A DNA stretch of 41,724 bases from Terriglobales bacterium (GCA_035937135.1 DASYVL010000138.1:1-41724), one strand, 5' to 3'; counted from the stretch's first letter, positions 23,079 through 33,984 are shown. Notes: a model not told the origin generated them from the letters alone. A program made the numbers and translations.

Positions 23079-24497
23079 TCACAGCGCCCGAAGAAAAGCC
23101 ACCAGATCTTTCTTTTCTTGCTCGGTCAAATTTCTCCCCAGAGCAAGGTTGAAGTACTCCACTGTGTCCTCCAAAGTGAGTAGCCTGCCGTCATGCAGAT
23201 AGGGCGGGGTATCTTTGATCCCGCGCAGGGGGAAAGTCTTGATTGGACCGTCCGCTGCCATCATCATGCCGTTCACCATGCGCTGCTCATAGAAGCTGTC
23301 TGCCTGCAGGTTGTGCATGGTGTTGTCCGTGTAATATGGGGGCTCATGGCAGGAAGCACACCGCCCTTTGCCAAAGAACACTTCCTGCCCGCGCGTTTCG
23401 GCAGGTGTAGCTTTGGCGGGGTCCAGTTTTCCATCCCATCCCAGCTTGGGAGCTGGAGGAAAGTCGAGCAATTCCTGAAATTCGCCCATGGAATGAACCT
23501 GGCTGCCTCGTTCTAGGGGGTTCACACCTTTCTTGGCCGCAATGACCTGATCTCCATCGAAATAGGCTGCCCGCTGTTCGAACTCCGTAAAATCCTCAAC
23601 CGTCTTCAAAGCTCGTTGTGAACCGAACAGCCGCTGAATATTGACACCTCGCAATGCAGGCGTTTCGATGCGGTGGCGGAATTCCTGAGGCCGAATGTCC
23701 CCCACCAGGTGGAATGCGCCGTTCGACCCGCCATTCGCGTGACAATCCAGGCAAGCGACGCCACGGCTGGGCTTATCGGAACGGCGATCATCGGTTTGGT
23801 TGAATTGCTGTTGTGGGAAGGGCGTGAGCAGCAGCCTCACTCCCTCCAACTGCTTGGGATTGAGAATCCCGTTGAACAAATCGTAAAAGTTTTCAATGGT
23901 AACCAGCTGTCCTTTTGTAACGTCGCCAAGATCTGGCCGCGTAGTCAGATAAATCGCCGGCGGAAATTCTGGAAGGAAGTGTTCAGGAATGTCGAAGTCG
24001 AGATCGAAGCGGGTCAGGTCGCGCTGCTCTTGTTTCAGCACCTCCTGAATCTCGAACTTCGGGAAGACCATGCCACCTTCGGGGTGATTGGCGTGAGGCA
24101 AAGGCAGAAACCCTTGCGGGAATAGACCCTTTTGGCGAATCTGTTGAGGCGTCATGCCAGCCAGTTGGGCCCAGGTGACTCCGGGCGGCAGCTTCACCCG
24201 CACACCTTCCTGGACTGGCTTGCTGCGATCCATGACCACGCCCTCTGCAGGCCGGTCGCTCAAGTCGTACCGTTCTGCCAGCAAGTCCATCTGGCGTTTC
24301 ATCACTGCTGCTTTCGCAGCGCTCATGCGGCCCCGGACGATGGCAAAACTCTCGGTCTCCACAACCGGCATGTAACTGGACTTGTTGGGTGGCCCCGGTC
24401 GGGTTTGCGGGACATCTTGCGCGAAGAGGGATGCGGTCACCGCACAAATGGCCGCGGTCCGAATGATCATGCATTTTAAGTTTCTGATATCCCGCAT
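23079..24497 (-). CDS. Exported diheme c-type cytochrome (cytochrome c peroxidase-like)
   Basis: The product has 472 residues from ATG 24497. ATG 24470 is an alternative; neither has a clear ribosome site. A signal peptide (CMIIRTAAICAVTASLFA) is followed by two c-heme sites numbered from 24497: C249-LDC-H253 (GVACLDCHANGG) and C380-ASC-H384 (KGRCASCHEPP). The C-terminal heme domain has the MauG/CCP-like ending (FPLRGIKDTPPYLHDGRLLTLEDTVEYFNLAL...LTEQEKKDLVAFLRAL). Family enzymes reduce peroxide or oxidise a protein partner in the periplasm. The long N-terminal region (about 80-200) is not familiar to me. It lies in the segment that reads lower in GC, next to the alpha/beta hydrolase. Confidence 0.83.
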   Translation of the reverse strand: MRDIRNLKCMIIRTAAICAVTASLFAQDVPQTRPGPPNKSSYMPVVETESFAIVRGRMSAAKAAVMKRQMDLLAERYDLSDRPAEGVVMDRSKPVQEGVRVKLPPGVTWAQLAGMTPQQIRQKGLFPQGFLPLPHANHPEGGMVFPKFEIQEVLKQEQRDLTRFDLDFDIPEHFLPEFPPAIYLTTRPDLGDVTKGQLVTIENFYDLFNGILNPKQLEGVRLLLTPFPQQQFNQTDDRRSDKPSRGVACLDCHANGGSNGAFHLVGDIRPQEFRHRIETPALRGVNIQRLFGSQRALKTVEDFTEFEQRAAYFDGDQVIAAKKGVNPLERGSQVHSMGEFQELLDFPPAPKLGWDGKLDPAKATPAETRGQEVFFGKGRCASCHEPPYYTDNTMHNLQADSFYEQRMVNGMMMAADGPIKTFPLRGIKDTPPYLHDGRLLTLEDTVEYFNLALGRNLTEQEKKDLVAFLRAL

Positions 24498-24642
24498 CGT
24501 TAGCGAGGGGCAGCAAGTCAAAACGTCCCACACGGCTGGTGAAGAGGAGCAGACTAAGCGGGCCATATTAGCGGCGACGAAAACGAGGGTCTGTGCAATT
24601 GTGAACACCTCTTGTGGGCCTGACCGGTTCCCCTAAATCCGC

Positions 24643-24777
24643 ACACAGGGCAAAAGCCTCTACCCGGCCGACGTCTATCCCGAAGACATGCCGCAGCTCC
24701 AGGCCGACGTGCAGCCGGTCGAGACTTTTCCCGTGGAAGTCAGAGGAGACGAGGTGTACGTGGGGCTGCCGGGGTAA
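24643..24777 (+). pseudogene. Duplicated 3' fragment of the Rieske gene
   Basis: From 24649 the sequence encodes GKSLYPADVYPEDMPQLQA... to VYVGLPG and TAA, the last 42 codons of the Rieske gene at 21723-22094. About 90% of bases are identical by my hand count (13 differences in 129). Most differences are silent, and there is a 1-nt indel at the left boundary. The cluster-binding part is absent, so it cannot be functional. Confidence 0.88.
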
Positions 24778-24831
24778 CAAAGAGTGATTCGGGTTGAGTA
24801 TCCTCATGGTTCTGCGACAAAGGAGCCGTCC

Positions 24832-25044
24832 CTAACGCCTGGCTGAGATGGTCTCCCCGTTTACTGTCAGCTGATAGCTCCTGTCCGGTAACGCTTGTGA
24901 AACACGCTCGATGAAATAGTTGGCGTAGGCAACGTCTCCGGTTCCAGGTACGCTAACCTTCGTAGCCGACACGGTGCAGGTCGCTTGGTGTCCTTCTCCA
25001 CGAAGAGTCCCCGAGAAGGTCACTGGTTTTTTGATTGAGGCCAT
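24832..25044 (-). CDS. Small unknown protein
   Basis: The product has 70 residues, MASIKKPVTFSGTLRGEGHQ through LTVNGETISARR. GTAGGA lies about 5 nt before the ATG. It appears as a small beta-rich domain without signal or membrane segment. I recognise no family. It lies between the Rieske fragment and acnA and may be a lineage-specific gene. Confidence 0.55.
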   Translation of the reverse strand: MASIKKPVTFSGTLRGEGHQATCTVSATKVSVPGTGDVAYANYFIERVSQALPDRSYQLTVNGETISARR

Positions 25045-25106
25045 CTTTTTCCTACTTTCGGCAACTTGAGTACACGTGGAAATTGTAGCAACAGGGACTG
25101 GACCAG

Positions 25107-25138
25107 GTGTGGCTGATTCTCTGCGGGCGCGCCCGCAG
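25107..25138 (+). repeat. GTGTGG-hairpin dispersed repeat
   Basis: GTGTGGCTGATTCT is followed by the perfect 18-bp palindrome CTGCGGGCGCGCCCGCAG (25121-25138). It immediately follows the acnA stop codon, so on the minus strand it is well placed to act as an acnA terminator. Same structural family as 7589, 15351, 35798 and 39381. Confidence 0.6.
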
Positions 25139-25139
25139 C

Positions 25140-27890
<2,751 letters not shown>

Positions 27891-27942
27891 GGCGTGAGCT
27901 CCGGAGAGAGGGTGAGGCCTGATTCTACAACGCGGGGCGGGG

Positions 27943-28017
27943 CTAGCCCGCGAGCCATCCGCGGAAGATCAGCGGCAACAGCCAGCCGTTCAGCAGTGCG
28001 ATGACCACGTTCATCAT
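27943..28017 (-). CDS. Possible 24-residue hydrophobic peptide coupled to uspA
   Basis: An ATGATG start overlaps the uspA TGA (28014-28017). The frame encodes [20 protein letters not shown] then WLAG and stop, 24 residues and almost entirely hydrophobic, like a single-pass membrane microprotein. Stop/start overlap suggests translation by reinitiation. No homologue is known to me, and it is too short to judge by composition. Confidence 0.35.
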   Translation of the reverse strand: MMNVVIALLNGWLLPLIFRGWLAG

Positions 28018-28448
28018 TCTTCCGTCGAACTCTTCTTGGCCCTAAGAAGAAGAACGGGCACGCTGATACTATGCTGCACCCGGCTGGCGGTGGTCCCGCG
28101 AAATATGTCGGAAAGCAGACGGTGGCCGTGGGTGCTCATGGCCACCAAGTCGCAACCCTTCTGCTGAACCCATTTGATGATCTCCTCTGCCGGCTCGCCA
28201 TACGCCAGTTCGGCCTCCACGGGAATGCCCAGGGACTGGAACTCCGACCGGACCTTTTCCAAGTACGCGGTGTCTTCTGCAATCTCGGGACTGACCGCGT
28301 CCGGGCCGTAGATCCTGGCTGCCCATCCATCGGCTACATGAAGCAGCACCAGGCGGCTGTGCGCCAGCGTGGCCAGTTCCTTGATGTGCTCGATGATCGC
28401 CCGGTCCGTGGGAGTGCCGTCCAACGTCACCAGAATCGTGTCGTACAT
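28014..28448 (-). CDS. Universal stress protein UspA family
   Basis: The product has 144 residues. It shows the Usp fold: first strand YDTILVTLDGTPTDRAIIEHIKELA, then RLVLLHVADG, GDPAEE-like GEPAEEIIKWVQQKGCDLVAMSTHGH, and the ATP-binding-type glycines in THGHRLLSDIFRGTTASRVQHSISVPVLLLR. It is probably an ATP-binding stress modulator in the cytosol. It lies 27 nt after mntH on the same strand, so the pair may be manganese- or MntR-regulated together. Confidence 0.92.
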   Translation of the reverse strand: MYDTILVTLDGTPTDRAIIEHIKELATLAHSRLVLLHVADGWAARIYGPDAVSPEIAEDTAYLEKVRSEFQSLGIPVEAELAYGEPAEEIIKWVQQKGCDLVAMSTHGHRLLSDIFRGTTASRVQHSISVPVLLLRAKKSSTEE

Positions 28449-28475
28449 GGTTGTTCCATTTCTGTCGTCCCGGCG

Positions 28476-29858
28476 TCACCCGCCGGTGATGACCTGCCAC
28501 GCCGCTTTGAGCGAGTCCGGCAGTCCATAGACATCCAACATAGTAATCAGGAGAGCGCTGCTCCAACCCGCGGTCAGCAAGAACCAGCCATTCTTCCAAT
28601 TCCCCATTCGCTTGCGGGAACTGGTGAAGTGCAGGAGTGGGAACATGGCGAAGGGAAGCTGCAGCGCCAGCACGACTTGGCTGAGGATCAGCAGACCCGT
28701 GACGCTGCTGTCACCGCGCAAACCGATAATAACGACCGCCGGCAGGATGGCCAGGGTGCGGGTGATGAGCCGCCGCACCCAGGGTTGGATGCGCCAATGC
28801 ATGAAGCCTTCCATCACGACTTGGCCGGCGAGGGTGCCGGTGATGGTACTGCTCTGGCCACTTGCCAGCAGGGCCACCGCAAATAGCGTGCTGGCAACGG
28901 GCGTCCCCAGTAAGGGCGCCAGGGTCAGATAGGCGACGCGGATCCAATCACTGTCGGCGCTGAACTTCACCACCTGGCCGCCCGGCACCATCACGCTCGG
29001 CTTGCCAAAGAACACCATCGCTGCCAGCACCATGATGGCCGCGTTGACGAAAAAGGCGATGGTCAAGGCCACGGTGGCGTCGATGGTGTTGAACTGGATC
29101 CCGCGGCGGATAGAGAGTTCGTCCTTCTGCAGCTTGCGGCTTTGTACCAGGGCCGAGTGCAGGTACAGGTTGTGGGGCATCACGGTCGCCCCGATGATCC
29201 CGATGGCGACGAATAACATCCCCGCTTGCCGCAACTGCGGCGTAACCAGTGCACGTCCCATCTCCAGGAAACTGGGCTGGGTCTGCGGGAGAACGAAAAT
29301 CTCGATGAAGTAGCACACGCCCATGGTGGTGATCAGCAGCAGGACGATGGCCTCGATGGTGCGCATCCCAAAGCGTTGCAGGGCCAGGAGGAGCAGCACG
29401 TCCAGGCCCGTGATGAGGACTGCCCAAAGCAGCGGGATATGGAACAGCAGGTTGAGGGCTACGGCACTGCCGAGCACCTCCGCCAGGTCACAGGCGCCGA
29501 TGGCGACTTCGCTCATCAGCCAATTGGGCCAGCGGGCCCACTCCGGGTACCAGTCGCGGCAGCATTGGGCGAGATCCTTCCCGGTCACCACGCCCAAGCG
29601 CGCGGAAATCACTTGCATGAAGATGGCCATCAGGCTGGCCAGGCCGACCACCCACAAGAGCCCGTACTTGAACTGCGCTCCGCCTTGCAGGTCCGTGCCC
29701 CAGTTGCCGGGATCCATGTAGCCGACGCTGATCAGGATCGCCGGCCCGACGAATGCCCGCCACTGTTCCCAGAAGCCGGCGTGGTGGGGCGGCACCTCGA
29801 CGGAACCGTGTATCCCCTCCAGGGACACCGAACTGTGGCGCGGAACCTTCGTCCCCAT
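28476..29858 (-). CDS. mntH: Nramp-family manganese/divalent metal transporter
   Basis: The product has 460 residues from ATG 29858. An upstream TTG (29897) would add 13 residues, but it falls right at the predicted transcription start, so the ATG behind GGGGGAGG is preferred. It is a multi-pass inner-membrane Nramp protein. TM1 carries the metal motif DPGNWGTD (49-56) and TM6 carries MPHNLYLHS, with Met and His as expected for Mn2+/Fe2+. Uptake is proton-coupled. It lies just downstream of mntR (DtxR family). Its promoter carries the same TTAAC-N5-TTAAC element as the mntR promoter, so repression by Mn-MntR is likely. Confidence 0.95.
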   Translation of the reverse strand: MGTKVPRHSSVSLEGIHGSVEVPPHHAGFWEQWRAFVGPAILISVGYMDPGNWGTDLQGGAQFKYGLLWVVGLASLMAIFMQVISARLGVVTGKDLAQCCRDWYPEWARWPNWLMSEVAIGACDLAEVLGSAVALNLLFHIPLLWAVLITGLDVLLLLALQRFGMRTIEAIVLLLITTMGVCYFIEIFVLPQTQPSFLEMGRALVTPQLRQAGMLFVAIGIIGATVMPHNLYLHSALVQSRKLQKDELSIRRGIQFNTIDATVALTIAFFVNAAIMVLAAMVFFGKPSVMVPGGQVVKFSADSDWIRVAYLTLAPLLGTPVASTLFAVALLASGQSSTITGTLAGQVVMEGFMHWRIQPWVRRLITRTLAILPAVVIIGLRGDSSVTGLLILSQVVLALQLPFAMFPLLHFTSSRKRMGNWKNGWFLLTAGWSSALLITMLDVYGLPDSLKAAWQVITGG

Positions 29859-29903
29859 ACCTCCCCCGGCTCGCCGCTCGCGCTCTTCGGAAGACAATCC
29901 GCT

Positions 29904-29932
29904 ATCCTATATTAACTATGATTAACTCTCAA
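29904..29932 (-). promoter_or_regulatory. mntH promoter with candidate MntR operator
   Basis: On the minus strand TTGAGA (-35, 29927-29932), a 17-nt spacer and TAGGAT (-10, 29904-29909) form a promoter. The spacer contains GTTAATCATAGTTAA (29912-29926), that is TTAAC-N5-TTAAC on the + strand. The same spaced element occurs at 30671-30685 in front of mntR. Confidence 0.65.
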
Positions 29933-29946
29933 ACTTTATCCGTGAT

Positions 29947-30618
29947 TCATGCACGGAGGGGAGTGACCCAGACCTTTTCCGCCACCGGGCCGCCCAGGGA
30001 GACGCGGCCGGAGCCGGTGCGGACGCTCATGGTCTGGTCGTAGTTGCGGGCCAGAACCTTCACGCGCACGCCGGGGCGGATGCCGCGCTCTTCGAGGAAC
30101 TCCAGCAGGCCGCGGTCGCGCTCGTAAACGCTGCTCACGGTGTAACTGCGACCGGGATGGCCTTCCGCCAGCAGCCGCAGCCCGCGCCGGCGGCGGTTCG
30201 CGGGACGCTCGGGCGTCACCAGGTTGCCGTGGGGGCAGATACCGCCGCGCCCCAGCTTGCGGGCCAGCTTGGCTTCAAAGTCCGCGGAGACGGCGTGTTC
30301 CAGGCGCTCGGCCTCGTCGTGCACCTTGTACCACTCCATGCCGAAGACTTCGGCGAGCATGCGCTCGATGAGGTGGTGGCGGATGGCGGTCCGCCCGGCG
30401 ATCTGGCGCCCGGCGGCGGTCAGGTGCACGCGGCCGTCCTTGTCCACGCGCACCAGGCCGTCCTTTTTCAGCCGGCGCAGGGCCATGGTCACCGCCGGGG
30501 GCGAGACCGAAAGCCAGTGCGCCAGCGTGGCCGAGATCACGCTGCGGCCCTCGCCCTCCGCTTCCAGGATGGCCTTGAGATAATCCTCTTTCGAGACGGT
30601 GATGAGGGATCTTGGCAT
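29947..30618 (-). CDS. mntR: DtxR/MntR-family metal-dependent repressor with FeoA-like domain
   Basis: The product has 223 residues. A winged helix-turn-helix covers about 8-75 (SKEDYLKAILEAEGEGRSVISATLAHWLSVSPPAVTMALRRLKKDGLVRVDKDGRVHLTAAG). The metal-binding and dimer domain is about 76-140 (RHHLIERMLAEVFGMEWYKVHDEAERLEHAVS, with the family H...E-x2-E-H ligands). An FeoA/SH3-like C-terminal domain (about 150-223) follows. D12 at the DtxR Met10 position favours the manganese-specific MntR type. The residue equivalent to B. subtilis MntR E11 is Lys, so the metal site differs. It controls the downstream mntH, probably with autoregulation. Confidence 0.92.
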   Translation of the reverse strand: MPRSLITVSKEDYLKAILEAEGEGRSVISATLAHWLSVSPPAVTMALRRLKKDGLVRVDKDGRVHLTAAGRQIAGRTAIRHHLIERMLAEVFGMEWYKVHDEAERLEHAVSADFEAKLARKLGRGGICPHGNLVTPERPANRRRRGLRLLAEGHPGRSYTVSSVYERDRGLLEFLEERGIRPGVRVKVLARNYDQTMSVRTGSGRVSLGGPVAEKVWVTPLRA

Positions 30619-30657
30619 GTGGGTGCGGACTTCGCCGCCAGAGGAAACGGAACATTC

Positions 30658-30686
30658 ATTATACTTTTAGTTAACCTCGCTTAACC
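30658..30686 (-). promoter_or_regulatory. mntR promoter with candidate MntR operator
   Basis: A perfect -10 TATAAT lies on the minus strand (30658-30663). Upstream is GTTAAGCGAGGTTAA (30671-30685), that is TTAAC-N5-TTAAC on the + strand, overlapping the -35 position (GGTTAA at 17-nt spacing). It matches the mntH element and suggests autoregulation. Confidence 0.65.
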
Positions 30687-30795
30687 CAGAAATCGGCGCC
30701 CTGCGACCGCCTGCAAGGTTTGACTTTGCCTTTCCCCGCCCCTACCCTGAGTCTTCTGCGTTTTGTCTTCCGTCCATGGGTTGCGAGGGAGCTGA

Positions 30796-32076
30796 ATGAA
30801 GGTACTGGTGATTGGTGGCGGAGGCCGCGAGCATGCGCTCGTTTGGAAGCTGCGCCAGTCTCCGCGCGTCACTGAAGTCCTGTGCGCCCCCGGCAACGGC
30901 GGCATCTGCGAAGAGGCCGAGTGCGCCCCGGTGGACGTCCGGAACCTGGACGCCATGGTGGAGCTGGCCACGCGGCTGCGTCCCGACCTGACCGTGGTGG
31001 GGCCGGAGCTGCCGCTGACCCTGGGCGTGGCCGACGAATTCGCGCGCCGCGGCCTGCCCGTCTTCGGGCCGACCCAGGCTGCCGCCCGGCTGGAATCCAG
31101 CAAGAGCTTCGCCAAAGAGTTCATGCAGCGCTACCAGGTCCCCACGCCGCACTACGCCATCTGCGCCTCTGCGGACGAGGTGAAGGACGCGCTGGCGCAC
31201 TTTCATCCGCCTATCGTGGTGAAGGCCGACGGTTTGGCCGCGGGCAAGGGCGTGGTGATCGCCCAGACGAAGGAAGAGACAGCAACGGTGGCCGCCGAGA
31301 TGCTGAGCGGCAAGCTGCTGGGCGAGGCGGGCGCGAAGGTCGTGCTGGAAGAGTTTCTGGAGGGCGAAGAGCTTTCCTTCCTGGTGATGAGCGACGGGGA
31401 GCGCGTGGCCGCGCTGGCCGCGTCGCAGGACCACAAGCGCGTGGGCGATGACGATACCGGCGCCAACACCGGGGGCATGGGCGCCTATTCCACCGACGCG
31501 CTGCTCGATCCGCAGATGCGCGAGTGGCTGCTCACCCACGTGGCCCGCCCGGTGATCGCCGGCATGCGCGCCGAGGACGCCGAATACCGCGGCATCCTTT
31601 ATTGCGGCCTGATGATGACCGCCCGCGGACCCATGGTGCTGGAGTTCAACTGCCGCTTCGGCGACCCGGAGACCCAGGCCATCCTCATGCGCCTGGACAG
31701 CGACCTGGTGGACGCGCTCGAAGCCGCCATCGAGGGCCGGGTGAGCGATGGCGACTTCAAATGGTCGGGGGAGGCCTCCGTTTGCGTGGTGGTGGCCGCC
31801 GGCGGCTATCCCGACAGCTACGAGTCCGGGAAAAAGATCACGGGACTGGAAGAGGCCGCAAAAGTGGAGGGCGTGAAGGTCTTTCACGCTGGAACCAGCC
31901 GGCGCGATGGAGCCTTCTACACCGCGGGAGGCCGGGTGCTGGGCGTGAGCGCCCGCGGCGCCGACCTGGAAACCGCTGTGGGGCGCGCGTATTCCGCGGC
32001 GGAAATGATCCGCTTTGAAGGCATGCACTATCGCAAGGACATCGCGGCAAGGGCGCTGAAACCAGCGGCACAGTAG
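30796..32076 (+). CDS. purD: Phosphoribosylamine-glycine ligase (GARS)
   Basis: The product has 426 residues. It catalyses the second step of purine synthesis: PRA, glycine and ATP give GAR. Motifs are MKVLVIGGGGREHALVWKL, VVGPELPLTLGVADEF, the ATP-grasp core (PPIVVKADGLAAGKGVVIAQT, EEFLEGEELSFLVMSDG), the catalytic DHKRVGDDDTGANTGGMGAYS, and the Mg-binding EFNCRFGDPETQ. Length is normal. A GGGAG site lies near the ATG. purE follows after 64 nt. I see no purine riboswitch in the 110-nt leader. Confidence 0.98.
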   Translation: MKVLVIGGGGREHALVWKLRQSPRVTEVLCAPGNGGICEEAECAPVDVRNLDAMVELATRLRPDLTVVGPELPLTLGVADEFARRGLPVFGPTQAAARLESSKSFAKEFMQRYQVPTPHYAICASADEVKDALAHFHPPIVVKADGLAAGKGVVIAQTKEETATVAAEMLSGKLLGEAGAKVVLEEFLEGEELSFLVMSDGERVAALAASQDHKRVGDDDTGANTGGMGAYSTDALLDPQMREWLLTHVARPVIAGMRAEDAEYRGILYCGLMMTARGPMVLEFNCRFGDPETQAILMRLDSDLVDALEAAIEGRVSDGDFKWSGEASVCVVVAAGGYPDSYESGKKITGLEEAAKVEGVKVFHAGTSRRDGAFYTAGGRVLGVSARGADLETAVGRAYSAAEMIRFEGMHYRKDIAARALKPAAQ

Positions 32077-32140
32077 GTTTAGTTCAGAGACAAAGCCAAC
32101 CACAAAGGACCCGAAGGAACACGAAGGCAAAGAGGAAGGC

Positions 32141-32656
32141 ATGGCAGAGAAACCGGTGGTTTCCATCGTGATGGGCAGCGACTCCGACCTGGAGGTCATG
32201 CGCGAGGCGGCGAAGGCGCTGGAAGAGTTCGGCATCGCCTACGAGATGGACGTGACCTCAGCGCACCGCGCGCCGCGCAAGACGGCGGAGTTCGCGCGAA
32301 ATGCCGCCGAGCGCGGCGTCAAGATCATCATCGCCGGCGCGGGCGGGGCCGCGCATCTGGCCGGCGTCTGCGCGGCGGAGAGCACGCTGCCCGTCATCGG
32401 CGTCCCCATCCCGTCGTCTGCGCTGCAAGGCTTGGATGCGCTATTGGCGACGGTGCAGATGCCCGCCGGCATCCCCGTGGCCACGGTGGCTATTGGCAAG
32501 GCCGGCGCCTACAACGCCGGCGTGCTGGCAGCACAGATACTCGCAGCCAGCGACAAATCGCTCGCCGCCAAGCTGGCTTCGCACAAAGAGAAGCTGGCCC
32601 AGGACGTGGAAGAGAAGTCGGCGAAGCTGAAAGCCTCGCGCGCCCGTGAATCGTAG
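32141..32656 (+). CDS. purE: N5-carboxyaminoimidazole ribonucleotide mutase
   Basis: The product has 171 residues. It converts N5-CAIR to CAIR in purine synthesis. It shows VSIVMGSDSDLEVM at the N-terminus, SAHRAPRKTAEFARNAAERGVKIIIAGAGGAAHLAGVCAAESTLPVIGVPI, and GLDALLATVQMPAGIPVATVAIGKAGAYNAGVLAAQIL, all typical of class I PurE. The last 25 residues are a charged Lys/Ala/Glu tail. The upstream 64-nt gap has a degenerate CACAAAGGACCCGAAGG repeat. It ends 11 nt inside the next gene, so the two are coupled. Confidence 0.98.
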   Translation: MAEKPVVSIVMGSDSDLEVMREAAKALEEFGIAYEMDVTSAHRAPRKTAEFARNAAERGVKIIIAGAGGAAHLAGVCAAESTLPVIGVPIPSSALQGLDALLATVQMPAGIPVATVAIGKAGAYNAGVLAAQILAASDKSLAAKLASHKEKLAQDVEEKSAKLKASRARES

Positions 32657-33068
32657 CGCACTTTTTGTCACCCTCGCCCCCGCGATCACGATACCGATCG
32701 TCATGATTGTCTACGCACGCGGGCAGCATCCCTGGGAGTGGTGGCAGTTTCTGGGGCTGGGGTTGGCGGCGGCGGGCCTGCTGCTGCTGACCATCGCGCG
32801 TCTCCGGCTCGGCAATTCGTTCTCGCTCACGCCGCAAGCCCGGGAACTGGTGACCGGCGGACTCTATCGCCGCGTCCGCCATCCCGTCTACGTCTTCGGG
32901 GCCGTGGCCATTGCGGGCTTGTTTCTCTATCTCAACGTGCTCCCCGCGCTGCTGGTGTTCCTAGTGGTCATTCCGCTGCAGATTGTGCGCGCACGCGCCG
33001 AGGAGCGCGTACTGGAGGCGCATTTCGGGCAGCAGTATCGCGACTACAAGGCGCGGACCTGGTTCTGA
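32646..33068 (+). CDS. Small membrane methyltransferase-like protein (ICMT/PEMT fold)
   Basis: The product has 140 residues. It begins at GTG 32646 inside the purE end (11-nt overlap). Four hydrophobic segments are visible (about 5-23, 33-50, 80-98, 99-115). Its C-terminal half has the isoprenylcysteine carboxyl methyltransferase/PEMT signature: LVTGGLYRRVRHPVYVFGAVAI, then ARAEERVLEAHFGQQYRDYKART, which in the family forms the SAM site. The substrate, a lipid or small thiol, is unknown. Coupling to purE is probably positional only. Confidence 0.82.
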   Translation: MNRSALFVTLAPAITIPIVMIVYARGQHPWEWWQFLGLGLAAAGLLLLTIARLRLGNSFSLTPQARELVTGGLYRRVRHPVYVFGAVAIAGLFLYLNVLPALLVFLVVIPLQIVRARAEERVLEAHFGQQYRDYKARTWF

Positions 33069-33105
33069 TGGGAAATGTGCCAGCGCGCGGCCCTGCGCTC
33101 CATCC

Positions 33106-33984
33106 TTAGAGCTTCAGTGACTTGAGGTACTCGCGCAGCCCCTCGCCCAGGTCCGGGCGTTTGAGCGCGAACTCGATGGTGGCCTTGAGGAAGCCCAGCT
33201 TGTCGCCGGTATCGTGCCGCTTGCCCTCGAAGGTGAAGCCGTAGACTTTCTCTTCCTGGAGCAGCAGCTTGAGGCCGTCGGTGAGTTGCAGTTCGCCGCC
33301 AGCGCTGAGCGGCGTGCGGTCGAGCACGGAGAAGATCTTCGGAGTCAGGATGTAGCGCCCGATGACCGCCAGCTTCGACGGCGCATCCTCCGGCTTGGGT
33401 TTTTCCACCAGGTTGGTGATCTCGTGCAGCTTCCCGGCAAAGCGCCCATTTACCGGCTTGGCCTCGATGACACCGTAGGCGGAGATTCCGGGGCCCTCGA
33501 CCACCTGCGTGGCGATGACTGAGCAATGCGTCTCCTCGAAGACCGCCATCATCTGCTTCAGAACGGGAACCTCAGCGTCGATGACATCGTCGGCGAGCAG
33601 GACGGCGAAGGGCTCGTCGCCCACCATCTCGCGCGCCATGAGCACCGCGTGGCCCAGGCCGAGGGCTTCTTTCTGGCGCACGTAGGCGACGTGGATCATA
33701 TCCGAGATCTGGCGCACGATGCCCAGCAGCTCGGTCTGGCCGCGGTGTTCGAGCATGTGCTCCAGCTCGTAGCTGTGGTCGAAGTAATCCTCGATGGCGC
33801 TCTTGCCGCGGCCAGTGACCATGATGATCTGGTCGCAGCCGGCGGCCAGCGCTTCCTCTACGCCGTACTGGATGATGGGTTTGTCCACCAGGGGCAGCAT
33901 CTCCTTGGGCTGCGCCTTGGTGGCGGGCAGGAAGCGCGTCCCCAAACCGGCGGCGGGGAAGACAGCTTTTCGAACTCTGGTCAT
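33106..33984 (-). CDS. galU: UTP-glucose-1-phosphate uridylyltransferase
   Basis: The product has 292 residues and makes UDP-glucose. Motifs are RKAVFPAAGLGTRFLPATKAQPKEMLPLVDKPIIQYGVEEA (nucleotide-binding loop), GHAVLMAREMVGDEPFAVLLADDVIDAE, VEKPKPEDAPSKLAVIGRYIL and TGDKLGFLKATIEFAL. ATG 33984 (MTRVRKAV) is preferred as the usual start. A GTG at 33990 overlaps the upstream DUF885 TGA and would add only two residues. It follows the DUF885 peptidase gene on the same strand. Confidence 0.97.
   Translation of the reverse strand: MTRVRKAVFPAAGLGTRFLPATKAQPKEMLPLVDKPIIQYGVEEALAAGCDQIIMVTGRGKSAIEDYFDHSYELEHMLEHRGQTELLGIVRQISDMIHVAYVRQKEALGLGHAVLMAREMVGDEPFAVLLADDVIDAEVPVLKQMMAVFEETHCSVIATQVVEGPGISAYGVIEAKPVNGRFAGKLHEITNLVEKPKPEDAPSKLAVIGRYILTPKIFSVLDRTPLSAGGELQLTDGLKLLLQEEKVYGFTFEGKRHDTGDKLGFLKATIEFALKRPDLGEGLREYLKSLKL

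Noticed and set aside
24832-25044. Small 70-codon gene as a chance frame
   Set aside because: Kept as a low-confidence gene because it has a ribosome site and a balanced composition.
30686-30795. Purine riboswitch in the purD leader
   Set aside because: No conserved purine-aptamer core was seen.
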